Of a DNA stretch of 64,000 nucleotides, positions 19,068-27,477 are shown piece after piece (positions within the stretch are counted from its first letter, which is position 1; the number at the start of each line of letters is the position of its first letter). The notes below the pieces were generated by a model. That model had not been told where the DNA came from. It worked only from the letters and a program-made list of their open reading frames with translations, and made no database searches. The stretch is from assembly GCF_003149105.1 (NCBI RefSeq), contig NZ_QGDS01000003.1, forward strand, positions 285,674 through 349,673. The letters run 5' to 3'. This DNA comes from Faecalicatena contorta. GTDB lineage: Bacteria; Bacillota; Clostridia; Lachnospirales; Lachnospiraceae. The translations under genes were made by a program, and so were the position numbers.

Positions 19068-20291
19068 TTAACTCCGGTAATCCGCATTGATATCAATGTA
19101 ACCATGAGTCAGGTCGCATCCCCATGCTGCTGCACTTTCTGTACCTTCTTTGATATCTGCTGTCGCCGTAACTTCTGGCTGTGATAATATTTCAGTTGCT
19201 TTTTCTTCACTGTAGTCTACAGCTGTGCCGTTTTCTATAATCTGGATTCTGCCTGCTTTACTCTCGAAGAACAAATCTACTTTTTCCGGGTCAAACTGTG
19301 CACCGGAATATCCCATTGCACATAAAATACGTCCCCAGTTCGCATCATGTCCGGCAATTGCAGTTTTCGTCAGATTGGAACATACAATAGATTTTGCCAG
19401 TGTCTTCGCCTGCTTTTTCGTAGATGCCCCTGTTACCTTTACCTCGAATAAGGCAGTTGCGCCTTCTCCGTCACCAGCTATTTTCTTGGCGAGATATTCA
19501 TTTACTATGTGAAGAGCTTCCGCAAATTTTTCATATTCTTCTGTTCCGTATTTAATTTTTTCATTTTTTGCCATTCCATTGGCAAGAAGAAGTACTGTGT
19601 CATTTGTTGAAGTATCACCATCTACGGATATCATGTTATAGGTATCTTCCACATCCTCACTTAATGCCTTCTGCAATGCTTTTTTTGAAATCACAGCATC
19701 TGTGGTGATAAAGGAAAGCATCGTGCACATGTTGGGATGAATCATTCCTGAGCCTTTTGCCATTCCGCCTATTGTAACTGTTTTATCTCCAACCTGGATT
19801 GTAACGGCAATCTCTTTCTGAAAAGTATCTGTAGTCATAATTGCCTTCGCAGCCAGTGTCCCATTCTCTGCAGAGCCATTTTTATTGGCTGCAAGCTTCA
19901 AAACACCTTCCTTCAACTTATCTATAGGAAGCTGCATTCCTATGACACCGGTAGAACCGATCAGAACTCCTTCTGCCTCCACTCCCAGTGCTTTTCCTGC
20001 TGCCTTAGCTGTTTCTTCACAATATCCATACCCTTCCTCTCCGGTACATGCATTTGCAATGCCTGAGTTCACGATGACCGCCTGGGATTTGACACCACTG
20101 TCCACTACCTTTTTATCCCATTTCACAGGAGCTGCCTTCACTACATTTGTTGTAAATGTACCCGCTGTCTTACATGGCTTCTTACTATATATAAGTGCCA
20201 TATCTGTCCTGTTCTGATACTTAATCCCTGCTGCTGCCGATGCTGCCTGAAATCCTTTTGCTGCGGTTACCCCGCCTTTGATTATTTCCAT
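19068..20291 (-). CDS. argJ: Glutamate N-acetyltransferase / ornithine acetyltransferase
   Basis: Transfers the acetyl group from N-acetylornithine to glutamate, recycling it; some versions also use acetyl-CoA. The 407-residue precursor self-cleaves before a conserved Thr. Here the site reads [16 protein letters not shown], with Cys rather than the common Ala before the nucleophilic Thr. The substrate-binding end motif is [16 protein letters not shown]. Start 20291 (MEIIKGGVT) follows AAAGGAAGT; the longer frame would overlap the preceding GNAT gene. No argA is seen, consistent with an acetyl cycle, although the embedded GNAT deserves attention. Confidence 0.96.
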   Translation of the reverse strand: MEIIKGGVTAAKGFQAASAAAGIKYQNRTDMALIYSKKPCKTAGTFTTNVVKAAPVKWDKKVVDSGVKSQAVIVNSGIANACTGEEGYGYCEETAKAAGKALGVEAEGVLIGSTGVIGMQLPIDKLKEGVLKLAANKNGSAENGTLAAKAIMTTDTFQKEIAVTIQVGDKTVTIGGMAKGSGMIHPNMCTMLSFITTDAVISKKALQKALSEDVEDTYNMISVDGDTSTNDTVLLLANGMAKNEKIKYGTEEYEKFAEALHIVNEYLAKKIAGDGEGATALFEVKVTGASTKKQAKTLAKSIVCSNLTKTAIAGHDANWGRILCAMGYSGAQFDPEKVDLFFESKAGRIQIIENGTAVDYSEEKATEILSQPEVTATADIKEGTESAAAWGCDLTHGYIDINADYRS

Positions 20292-20316
20292 ATTCAACTT
20301 CCTTTCGTCATATCTT

Positions 20317-20763
20317 TTACTGCTCATTAAAGGCAGTTATGTTTTCTTCGTTCAATGCAAAGTCATAATAATTCAAATCTAATCTCCGCGTCCAGCCAAT
20401 TGTGTTCCAAAAAGCATTGCCTATATCATTTTTTGTAAATGCTATCAAGGAGACCTTATTAATTTCCTCCTGTTTCAACGCTTCCATTGCTTTTACAACC
20501 ATCTCTTTTCCAATGCCGCGTCTCCGGTATTGGGCATCTACACACACATGATATAAACAGCCTCTCCGTCCGTCATGACCGCACAGAATACTTCCCACAA
20601 TTTTGCCGTCCTCCTCGGCTACAATACTGGTTGTCGGGTTCCTTCTAAGGAACCTCTGCACCCCTTCCCTGGAATCGTCAACACTTCGCAGGCCAAATCC
20701 TTTTATTTTCTTCCATAAACTATATACACCGTCATAATCATCTATCGTCATTATCCGAATCAT
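20317..20763 (-). CDS. GNAT-family acetyltransferase inside the arg operon
   Basis: A 148-residue single-domain N-acetyltransferase. It starts MIRIMTIDDYDGVYSLWKKI and carries the acetyl-CoA loop VDAQYRRRGIGKEMV (the R/Q-x-x-G-x-G/A pattern), then NKVSLIAFTKNDIGNAFWNTIGW. Overall it resembles YpeA/RimI-type enzymes more than classical N-acetylglutamate synthase. It lies between argC (30 bases) and argJ (25 bases) in the same direction, so it is co-transcribed. That placement suggests a role in arginine synthesis, such as priming N-acetylglutamate, but this is only inferred from context. Confidence 0.9.
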   Translation of the reverse strand: MIRIMTIDDYDGVYSLWKKIKGFGLRSVDDSREGVQRFLRRNPTTSIVAEEDGKIVGSILCGHDGRRGCLYHVCVDAQYRRRGIGKEMVVKAMEALKQEEINKVSLIAFTKNDIGNAFWNTIGWTRRLDLNYYDFALNEENITAFNEQ

Positions 20764-20793
20764 ATTGTCACCTCAATATCTGTATTGTATGGA

Positions 20794-21834
20794 CTATGGA
20801 AACATCGGTACAAGTTCAAGTCCTTCTGTTTCTCCCAGTCCGAACATCAGATTCATATTTTGGACCGCCTGGCCTGCTGCACCTTTTACCAGGTTATCCA
20901 TTGCTCCCATCATGATGATACGTCCGGTTCTTTTATCAACTCTGAAATTGATGTCTACATAATTGCTTCCCTCCACCCATTTCGTTTCAGGACACAACTC
21001 TTTTTCCAATACCCGGATAAATTTCTCATCTGCATAATATTTATCATAAATTGCTTTTATTTCTTCGTCAGAGACATCTCTTGTAAGCTTTGCATATCCG
21101 GTGACAAGTATTCCCCGGTTCATAGGCACTAAATGAGGGGTGAAATTTAACACAACCGCCTCTTCTGCCGCATATCCTAACTGCTCCTCTATCTCCGGAG
21201 TGTGCCTGTGTGTAGTCACACCGTATGCCTTAATATTCTCGTTCACTTCACAATAGAGGTTCGAAACATTTGCACCTCTGCCGGCTCCTGAAGTCCCTGA
21301 TTTTGCATCGATAATCAGTGTACCCATATCTATCATCCCTTCTTTTGCCAGAGGATATACTGTTAAGATAGAGCAGGTAGTATAGCAGCCCGGATTTGCC
21401 ACAAGTCTGGCTTTTTTCACCTTTTCCCGGTTAATTTCACACAACCCGTATACAGCTTCTTCTATAAATTGAGGACTTTTATGCTCCAATCCATACCACT
21501 TTTCATATGTAGCTGCGTCTTTAATACGGAAGTCTGCACTCAAATCTATAATTTTTACTTTTGACAAAATTTCTTCATTCACAAGAGAAGCACACAATCC
21601 CTGGGGAGTTGCTGTAAATATAACATCAACCCGCTCTGCAAGCTCTTCCATATTGTCATCCATGCAGACATTATCTACAATCTCAAACATGTTTCTATAT
21701 ACATCTGCATATTTCTTATCTATATAGCTTCTTGACCCATACCATACAATTTCTGCATGTTTATGTGCTGTCAAAAGCCGCACAAGCTCTCCGCCTGCAT
21801 ATCCTGTTGATCCGATAATTCCAACTTTAATCAT
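20794..21834 (-). CDS. argC: N-acetyl-gamma-glutamyl-phosphate reductase
   Basis: NADPH-dependent reduction of N-acetylglutamyl phosphate to the semialdehyde. The 346-residue product begins with the Rossmann motif VGIIGSTGYAGGELVRLL and has the active-site Cys in VANPGCYTT. The conserved GTSGAGRGANVSNLYCEVNENIKAYGVTTHRHTPEIEEQL follows in segments. The length fits type I ArgC. First gene of the arg operon, with a promoter-like region directly upstream. Confidence 0.97.
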   Translation of the reverse strand: MIKVGIIGSTGYAGGELVRLLTAHKHAEIVWYGSRSYIDKKYADVYRNMFEIVDNVCMDDNMEELAERVDVIFTATPQGLCASLVNEEILSKVKIIDLSADFRIKDAATYEKWYGLEHKSPQFIEEAVYGLCEINREKVKKARLVANPGCYTTCSILTVYPLAKEGMIDMGTLIIDAKSGTSGAGRGANVSNLYCEVNENIKAYGVTTHRHTPEIEEQLGYAAEEAVVLNFTPHLVPMNRGILVTGYAKLTRDVSDEEIKAIYDKYYADEKFIRVLEKELCPETKWVEGSNYVDINFRVDKRTGRIIMMGAMDNLVKGAAGQAVQNMNLMFGLGETEGLELVPMFP

Positions 21835-21895
21835 ATGTGTAACTTCCTTTCCCAGTTAAAACGAGTATTCCTGGCCCGCTCTGCTTTATTTCAAT

Positions 21896-21924
21896 AGTAT
21901 ATCACTTCAATTATGAAGTAAAGT
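21896..21924 (-). promoter_or_regulatory. Candidate arg operon promoter with overlapping operator-like inverted repeat
   Basis: A good -10 box TATACT (21901-21896) has only a weak -35 (ACTTTA, 21924-21919) at 17 bases. Between them lies the inverted repeat ACTTCA-N4-TGAAGT (21904-21919), well placed to be an operator. ArgR is the natural candidate in front of argC, but the repeat does not match the known ARG-box pattern closely, so the regulator is unassigned. Confidence 0.45.
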
Positions 21925-21947
21925 AAATACTTTGCCAAGCAGTTATA

Positions 21948-22006
21948 CTTCTTGAACTACTAATGTTCAAAAAGACATGCTTCTTGAACTGCTAACGTTC
22001 AAGAAG
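21948..22006. repeat. Tandem pair of 27-bp palindromes, family B copies 2 and 3
   Basis: Copy 2 at 21948-21974 has arms CTTCTTGAAC and GTTCAAAAAG (one mismatch) around TACTAAT. Copy 3 at 21980-22006 has perfect arms CTTCTTGAAC and GTTCAAGAAG around TGCTAAC. They start 32 bases apart and sit between the proA terminator and the arg promoter. Copy 1 is at 13226. Confidence 0.7.
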
Positions 22007-22013
22007 ATATCAA

Positions 22014-22067
22014 AAATGGCACTTGCATAATTATACATCTTTAATGAATATTATGCAAGTGCCATTT
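22014..22067 (-). terminator. Terminator after proBA
   Basis: Perfect 18-base arms AAATGGCACTTGCATAAT (22014-22031) and ATTATGCAAGTGCCATTT (22050-22067), starting ten bases beyond the proA stop. On the minus strand the stem runs into TTTTTGATAT. The stem is strong, and the same sequence could also end plus-strand transcripts, which meet TTGTTATATTTTT. Confidence 0.85.
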
Positions 22068-22076
22068 GTTATATTT

Positions 22077-23327
22077 TTATTTTCTTATCTGTCCATCCCC
22101 AAAAATAATATACTTATACGTAGTCAAAGCTTCTAACCCCATAGGTCCTCTTGCATGCAGCTTCTGAGTACTGATTCCGATTTCTGCTCCAAAGCCAAAC
22201 TCAAAACCATCTGTAAAACGGGTAGACGCATTCACATATACGGCAGCGGCATCCACCTCATCCTGAAAACGGAGTGCATTTCTATAGTTCTCAGTAATGA
22301 TAGCCTCAGAATGCCCTGTATTATATTTGTTGATATGGCTGACCGCAGCCTCCAATGAATCTACTACCTTTATAGAAATTATGGCATCCAGATACTCCGT
22401 CCCCCAATCCTCTTCCTGAGCAGGCAGGACTTCTTCACTGTAAGCACACGCTCTTTCATCTCCCCGTATTATCACCTGATGCAGCTTCAAACGGTTTACA
22501 ATCATGGGAATTACCTGACGTGCTGCTCTCTCATGTATAACAAGAGATTCACAGGCATTACATACCCCTGTTCTCTGTGTCTTAGCGTTTTCAATGATAT
22601 CTACTGCCATATTCAGATCCGCCCACTCATCTACATAAATATGACAATTTCCGGTTCCGGTTTCAATCACAGGAACTGTACTGTTTTGGACTACACTGGA
22701 AATCAGCCCGGCACCTCCTCTTGGAATCAGCACATCTATATAGTCGTGCAGCTTCATCATCTCATATACTGTCTCTCTGTCCGTGTCCTCTACAAGCAGA
22801 ATCAAATCCTGAGGCAGCTTTGCCTTGCGCAGCCCCTCCTTTACAGCATGTACAATTGCCTTATTCGAGTTGATTGCATCACTCCCGCCTCTGAGAATCA
22901 CCGCATTCCCTGTTTTAAAACACAGGCCAAATGCATCTGCAGTTACATTTGGTCTGGATTCATATATAATCCCCACCACTCCTATGGGTACTCTGCGTTT
23001 CCCGATTCTCAAGCCGTTGGGTCTGTTTTTCATAGAGAGAACTTCCCCCACAGGATCCTCCAAAGCTGCAATCTGCTGCAGGCCTGCTGCCATGTCTGTA
23101 ATTCTTTGTTCCGTCAGAAGCAGCCTGTCTAGAAGAGAACTTTTCATTCCGTTTTCTTCTGCTGCATGTATATCCTTCTGATTTTCCAGCAAAATAGCAT
23201 CCATCTCGTGACATAATTCTTCGGACACAAATAATAATCCCTTATTACGCTCTTCCGCACTCAGCGTTACAGCCTCTCTTGATGCAGCCTTCGCCCGGCT
23301 ACCTAACGTTTCCATATAACTGCTCAT
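22077..23327 (-). CDS. proA: Gamma-glutamyl phosphate reductase
   Basis: NADPH-dependent reduction of gamma-glutamyl phosphate to glutamate semialdehyde, the second step of proline synthesis. The 416-residue product has the aldehyde-dehydrogenase fold. Visible signatures are [32 protein letters not shown] and [30 protein letters not shown] read in sections, with the catalytic Cys in [12 protein letters not shown] strong AGGAGG lies five bases before the ATG. The gene overlaps the end of proB by 29 bases, so the pair is translationally coupled. Confidence 0.97.
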   Translation of the reverse strand: MSSYMETLGSRAKAASREAVTLSAEERNKGLLFVSEELCHEMDAILLENQKDIHAAEENGMKSSLLDRLLLTEQRITDMAAGLQQIAALEDPVGEVLSMKNRPNGLRIGKRRVPIGVVGIIYESRPNVTADAFGLCFKTGNAVILRGGSDAINSNKAIVHAVKEGLRKAKLPQDLILLVEDTDRETVYEMMKLHDYIDVLIPRGGAGLISSVVQNSTVPVIETGTGNCHIYVDEWADLNMAVDIIENAKTQRTGVCNACESLVIHERAARQVIPMIVNRLKLHQVIIRGDERACAYSEEVLPAQEEDWGTEYLDAIISIKVVDSLEAAVSHINKYNTGHSEAIITENYRNALRFQDEVDAAAVYVNASTRFTDGFEFGFGAEIGISTQKLHARGPMGLEALTTYKYIIFGDGQIRK

Positions 23328-24297
23328 AACTTCCTCCTATCCCGCTTATCGAAGTTTCCATAGTTTCCAGGTCCATGGAGTACAACTGCTTTGCGTGGCT
23401 GCCCCGCTGGCTCTCTTTTTTCTGCTTTTTCGCCTGTCTCCGGTATTGTACCCGCTCAGGAGACAGTTCATACCCCGCTTCCTGGTCATGCTCATTAGAT
23501 AAAAATAAAGTACCTATTTTCTTGCCTGCCATAATGTCATTGATTGAATAAATATTCTCTCCGTTCGCAATTACCATATCTGCCCCAGAGGCAGTGGCAA
23601 TCTTAGCTGCCGCAATTTTAGTCGCCATGCCGCCGGTACCCATTTCACCTGATGTTCCTTTTGCCATCTGCTCCAAGTGGCTGTCAATTCCCGCAACCGT
23701 ATGAATGAATCTGGCATTTGGATTCTTCTTTGGATCATCGGTATACAGCCCTTCAATGTCAGACATCAAAATCAACAAGTCCGCATCTACCAGTTTTGCC
23801 ACATATGCTGCCAGCGTGTCATTGTCTCCAAAATTTCCATAGAACAGTTCATCCACAGAAATCGCATCATTTTCATTTACAATTGGAACCACATTCATAC
23901 GGAACAGCTCATCAAAAGTCTGTCTGGCATTCTTTCTGCACTCTTCGTTAGTAATAGATTCTTTCGTCAGCAGAATCTGTGCAGTCAGCTGGCTGTATTC
24001 ATTAAATAATTTTTCATAAATCATCATCAGTCTTCCCTGCCCTACAGCAGCACATGCCTGTTTCGCTGCCTCGTTACCAGGCTTTTTCTCCAGTCCCAGT
24101 ACATTTCTTCCAATTCCTACAGCTCCAGAAGAAACAACAATAACTTCTTTGCCTTTATTCCTCAGATTGATTAGAATTCTCACAAATTTCTCCAGCTTAT
24201 CTAAATTAATATTCCCCGTTTCATCATGTGTAATCGTAGTTGTTCCTACTTTAATTACAATTCTTTTCTTTCCTTCTAAAATTTCTTTTCTTTCCAT
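23299..24297 (-). CDS. proB: Glutamate 5-kinase
   Basis: ATP-dependent phosphorylation of glutamate, the first step of proline synthesis. The 332-residue product has the amino-acid kinase domain ([62 protein letters not shown]) ending at about residue 265 ([10 protein letters not shown]). Instead of the common C-terminal PUA domain there is a 65-residue Lys/Arg/Gln-rich tail ([17 protein letters not shown]) that runs into the proA overlap. PUA-less kinases are known, but this tail is not one I recognise. Proline feedback probably acts on the kinase domain. Confidence 0.95.
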   Translation of the reverse strand: MERKEILEGKKRIVIKVGTTTITHDETGNINLDKLEKFVRILINLRNKGKEVIVVSSGAVGIGRNVLGLEKKPGNEAAKQACAAVGQGRLMMIYEKLFNEYSQLTAQILLTKESITNEECRKNARQTFDELFRMNVVPIVNENDAISVDELFYGNFGDNDTLAAYVAKLVDADLLILMSDIEGLYTDDPKKNPNARFIHTVAGIDSHLEQMAKGTSGEMGTGGMATKIAAAKIATASGADMVIANGENIYSINDIMAGKKIGTLFLSNEHDQEAGYELSPERVQYRRQAKKQKKESQRGSHAKQLYSMDLETMETSISGIGGSYEQLYGNVR

Positions 24298-24409
24298 AGC
24301 TCTTCACCTTTCTCAATTTAATCTTCTCCAAATACTAACCGTTATATTTTTAATTACAGTTCTGTTCTGCAAATTTTTAAGAATGCATATGGGAAAAATT
24401 TATAATAAA

Positions 24410-24440
24410 GGAGAGACGGATACTCTTTCCCCGTCTCTCC
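24410..24440 (-). terminator. Intrinsic terminator or attenuator in the proB leader
   Basis: Perfect ten-base arms GGAGAGACGG (24410-24419) and CCGTCTCTCC (24431-24440). The minus strand continues TTTATTATAAATTTTT. It lies 113 bases upstream of the proB start codon, so it would either end an upstream transcript or act as an attenuator within the proBA leader. I saw no T-box TGGNACC motif near it. Confidence 0.65.
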
Positions 24441-24491
24441 CGTTTCATTTCGCCACCGTAGAACTTCCTCCTATAAAGGTATTCTACAGAA

Positions 24492-24527
24492 AAAGGATGG
24501 GAGTATATTGCTACACCTCCATCCTTT
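24492..24527 (-). terminator. Intrinsic terminator after candidate small ORF
   Basis: Arms AAAGGATGG (24492-24500) and CCATCCTTT (24519-24527) with an 18-base loop; the minus strand then reads TTTTTCTG. This is the first of two terminator-like hairpins in the 630-base gap between the alcohol dehydrogenase and proB. Between the two, GTAGAA/TTCTAC (about 24459-24485) could form a further stem. Confidence 0.6.
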
Positions 24528-24593
24528 GCATTCTATCCATATCAAACGATCAGCACAACGATATCCTCTTAACTGACAATATTCATTTTTATA

Positions 24594-24710
24594 CTATGCA
24601 TATACCCCAAAGGGACTGGGAACGCACGGCACAAAAACAACACTGTCGGCAAGCGGCAGATTATGATTAAACTGATTCATGATGTCAAGACTATTATGCT
24701 TTGCTTTCAT
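24594..24710 (-). CDS. Candidate 38-residue small ORF upstream of proBA
   Basis: An ATG at 24710 is preceded by TTGGAG at eight bases' spacing. The frame encodes 38 residues, starting MKAKHNSLDI and ending VPCVPSPFGVYA, with TAG at 24594-24596. A TTGACA box lies upstream at about 24788-24793 without a convincing -10. A terminator follows 67 bases after the stop. The peptide is hydrophilic, then has a Pro-containing hydrophobic end with three Pro in five residues. I recognise no family. It could be a short protein, a leader peptide of proBA, or chance. Confidence 0.35.
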   Translation of the reverse strand: MKAKHNSLDIMNQFNHNLPLADSVVFVPCVPSPFGVYA

Positions 24711-24817
24711 GACTACAACTCCAATCATTTCTGTGTGTTCTGTAGTTTCTCCTGTTTCGTCTTATTTTACTTATATTTTATAATTTGTCAAGTTTTTTTA
24801 TTCTCGCGAAGGCAACG

Positions 24818-24927
24818 AGCCAAGTGGACATGCTTGCATGTACATTTGGCGACTGCCCGTGGAGTCAAAGACCTCGTAGCTCGCTGAGCTACAAATATGA
24901 TATCCAGTCGCTTGCTACGGGGTCTTT
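24818..24927. repeat. Compound palindromes at the end of the alcohol dehydrogenase gene
   Basis: One near-palindrome is GCCAAGTGGACATGC with GCATGTACATTTGGC (about 24818-24850). Next, 14-base arms AAAGACCTCGTAGC (24867-24880) and GCTACGGGGTCTTT (24914-24927) enclose a smaller GTAGCTC-gct-GAGCTAC stem. The right arm reaches the alcohol dehydrogenase stop codon. No U run follows on the minus strand. I have the impression of similar blocks in other Lachnospiraceae, but cannot verify it here. Confidence 0.55.
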
Positions 24928-26105
24928 CACTTTGCGTCCTGATAAATCCGATAGATATCTTCCCCATCCAGGACTTTTACACAGCCAATCGTTCTCTTAC
25001 CCCAGTAGCTGCACTTCTCTGCCATTTCTTTCAATTGGTCTTCTGTTGGCTCTACTCCCAGCTCCTTCAGAGATGTGGGCATATTTACAGAGCGGTAGAA
25101 ATTCTCCATCGCCTCAATTCCTTTTAAGGCGGTCTCCATGTCACTGCCGGATGCTTCTACTCCCATTATATTTATTGCAAACTGTGCAAAACGTTCCGGC
25201 CTTTCCGAAACAACATATCTTGCCCAGCTTCCCCATACTGCCGCCAGACCTGCACCGTGAGCCACATCAAACATACCGCCCAGCTCATGCTCTATCTGAT
25301 GTGTGGCCCAGTCTCCCCCGTCCGTACCACATCCGGTCAGCCCATTATGAGAAAGACTTCCAGCCCACATCACTTCTGCTCTTGCTTCATAGTTTTTAGG
25401 CTCGTTCAGAAGGATTTGAGCATTTTTCATTACAGTACGAATTAAATGCTCGCTGATTCCGTCTGTCAGCTCCATATTGTCCACCCGGTTCAAATAACGC
25501 TCCATTGTGTGCATCATAATATCCACACAGCCGCTCATCGTCTGATACTCCGGCAAAGTCATAGTCAGTTCCGGATTCATAACTGAGAATTTAGGCCGGG
25601 AAAAATTACTGCTGTATCCTCTTTTTATCCATCCATCTTCCTTGGTAATTACAGAAGAATCACTCATTTCTGAGCCTGCAGCTGCAATAGTCAGAACCGT
25701 TCCAACAGGCAGGCATGCCTCTGCCTCCCTCTTTTTCTCATAGAAGTCCCATACATCCCCCGGATTTGTTACGCCATATCCAATGGCCTTTGCAGAGTCG
25801 ATAACACTTCCTCCTCCAACTGCCAGAATAAAATCGACTCCTTCTTTTTTACACAGTTCTATTCCCTCATAGACAAGGGACAGGTGAGGATTGGGTACAA
25901 CACCTCCCAGTGTAATATACGCGATGCCTGATGACTCCAGAGACTGACAAATCCGGTCAAGAAGCCCGGACCTTTTCACGCTTCCTCCGCCATAATGAAC
26001 CAGCACTTTCTTACAGCCGTACCCCTGAATCAACGCTCCGGTCTCTAATTCTGTTCCTTTTCCAAAAACCACCTTCGTGGGTGTATAATATTCAAAATTA
26101 TTCAT
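24927..26105 (-). CDS. Iron-containing alcohol dehydrogenase (butanol dehydrogenase type)
   Basis: NAD(P)H-dependent reduction of aldehydes to alcohols in fermentation. The 392-residue product has the group III ADH cofactor motif VGGGSVIDSAKAIGYG near residue 96. Metal ligands are visible as an Asp in the VDIMMHTMERYL segment and its His, then HQIEHELGGMFDVAHGAGLA with two more His. The overall likeness is to BdhA/YqhD-type enzymes; the natural substrate is not deducible. It stands alone between the threonine aldolase and the proBA leader. Confidence 0.9.
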   Translation of the reverse strand: MNNFEYYTPTKVVFGKGTELETGALIQGYGCKKVLVHYGGGSVKRSGLLDRICQSLESSGIAYITLGGVVPNPHLSLVYEGIELCKKEGVDFILAVGGGSVIDSAKAIGYGVTNPGDVWDFYEKKREAEACLPVGTVLTIAAAGSEMSDSSVITKEDGWIKRGYSSNFSRPKFSVMNPELTMTLPEYQTMSGCVDIMMHTMERYLNRVDNMELTDGISEHLIRTVMKNAQILLNEPKNYEARAEVMWAGSLSHNGLTGCGTDGGDWATHQIEHELGGMFDVAHGAGLAAVWGSWARYVVSERPERFAQFAINIMGVEASGSDMETALKGIEAMENFYRSVNMPTSLKELGVEPTEDQLKEMAEKCSYWGKRTIGCVKVLDGEDIYRIYQDAK

Positions 26106-26182
26106 ATCCTATTCTTCCTTTCTTATTCTATTCGCTTATGATGTGAATGTGACATATTTTCATGGCCTCTAATGCCTGCTCT

Positions 26183-27226
26183 TTATTCAATTTTTCCATC
26201 CAGTATATCTTCTGCAAGTTTTCTCGCATTTTCCTCCGTAGTCGCCCAACTGGTACAAAAACGCACTGCACTGTGAGACTCGTCCACTCGCTGCTGATAG
26301 GAAAATGCATATTTCTCTCGAAGCTTATCCAGCTTTTCATCGTCCATTATTACAAATATCTGATTTGTATTATTTTCAACGAAAAACGGATATCCTGCCT
26401 TCCTGCATGCCCTGCGGATTTCTTCTGCCAGGTCATTTGCCCGCTTTCCAATTTTAAAATAAAGGCCCTTGTCCAGAAGTGCAAGAAACTGTACACCGAG
26501 AAGTCTTCCTTTTGCCAGAAGAGCTCCTTTCTGCTTTATAATGTAACGGAAATCTTCCTGAAGTACAGGGTTCGAAATTATCACAGCTTCCCCAAATAAG
26601 GCACCTACTTTTGTACCGCCAATGTAGAAAACATCACACAAACTGGAGATTACATCTAGATCCAGGTCGTTCCCTTCTGCCGTCAGCCCATACCCAAGCC
26701 TCGCCCCGTCCATAAACAAATATAGCCCATTTTTTCTGCAGACCACAGACAATGCTTCCAGTTCGGCCCTGCTGTAAATGGTCCCCAATTCTGTCGGGTT
26801 GGATATATATACCAGCTTAGGCTGTACCATATGCTCAAAGCTCTCATCTTCTATATGGCTTCGATACGCAGCTTCCACCTGCCCGGCAGTCATTTTTCCA
26901 TCCTTAGACGGTACTGCCAGCACCTTATGTCCGCAGGACTCAATCGCTCCGGTTTCATGCACATTTATGTGTCCCGTTTCAGCCGCCAGCACTCCCTGAT
27001 GAGGCCGCAGCGCAGCCGTAATTACTGTGAGATTTGCCTGCGTCCCTCCGGACAAAAAATGCACATCCAGCTCTTCCTTCCCACATAGTTTTCTAATAAC
27101 ACCACGTGCCCTGCTGCAATAGATATCTTCCCCATATCCGTCTGTCTGCTCCATATTCGTCTCACACAGCATGTCCAGCACTTGTGGATGAGCACCTTCA
27201 TTGTAGTCACAGTTAAAATAAATCAT
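26183..27226 (-). CDS. Low-specificity L-threonine aldolase (beta-eliminating lyase family)
   Basis: PLP enzyme cleaving threonine or allo-threonine to glycine and acetaldehyde. The 347-residue product has a fold-type I layout with FLSGGTQANLTVITA (phosphate/cofactor contact), GHINVHETGAIE, LFMDGARLGYGL and the PLP lysine in YIGGTKVGALFGE. The acetaldehyde product could feed the neighbouring alcohol dehydrogenase, 77 bases downstream in the same direction; that metabolic link is inference. Transcribed divergently from argG. Confidence 0.88.
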   Translation of the reverse strand: MIYFNCDYNEGAHPQVLDMLCETNMEQTDGYGEDIYCSRARGVIRKLCGKEELDVHFLSGGTQANLTVITAALRPHQGVLAAETGHINVHETGAIESCGHKVLAVPSKDGKMTAGQVEAAYRSHIEDESFEHMVQPKLVYISNPTELGTIYSRAELEALSVVCRKNGLYLFMDGARLGYGLTAEGNDLDLDVISSLCDVFYIGGTKVGALFGEAVIISNPVLQEDFRYIIKQKGALLAKGRLLGVQFLALLDKGLYFKIGKRANDLAEEIRRACRKAGYPFFVENNTNQIFVIMDDEKLDKLREKYAFSYQQRVDESHSAVRFCTSWATTEENARKLAEDILDGKIE

Positions 27227-27403
27227 ATTTATGCTCCTTACTGTCAGTTATAATATGATTATACTACCAATAAGAAAAGTTTTCCATATCTTTCACCCTT
27301 ATATTCATTTTATCCATTTATACATGATAGTTGCATATTCAGAACATTTTTATGTATATTTATTTAGTTTTTATGCATAAAACGAAATTTTTTATGTTTG
27401 CTG

Positions 27404-27432
27404 TTGCATAATTATAAAATGTGGTGTATAGT
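27404..27432 (+). promoter_or_regulatory. argG promoter
   Basis: -35 TTGCAT (27404-27409) and -10 TATAGT (27427-27432) are spaced by 17 bases, about 45 bases upstream of the argG start. The AT-rich 27227-27403 stretch upstream contains several TGCATA/TATGCAT-like sequences that could be regulator sites, but I cannot assign a clear ARG box. Confidence 0.65.
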
Positions 27433-27477
27433 ATGTGATATCTTATAGAATGAAATGCATTTAGGAGGCAAATGAAA

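Noticed and set aside
22036-22067. TGAATATTATGCAAG in the proA terminator as an ARG box
   Set aside because: The half-sites resemble the Bacillus ARG box but the spacing is one base short, and the sequence is fully explained by the perfect terminator stem.
24441-24600. T-box or known riboswitch in front of proBA
   Set aside because: No TGGNACC T-box core and no match to riboswitch core motifs that I know.
24149-24887. Plus-strand ORFs of 173 and 74 codons in the proB leader region
   Set aside because: The first overlaps the proB start antisense and the second is a low-complexity hydrophobic translation; neither has a ribosome site or family likeness.
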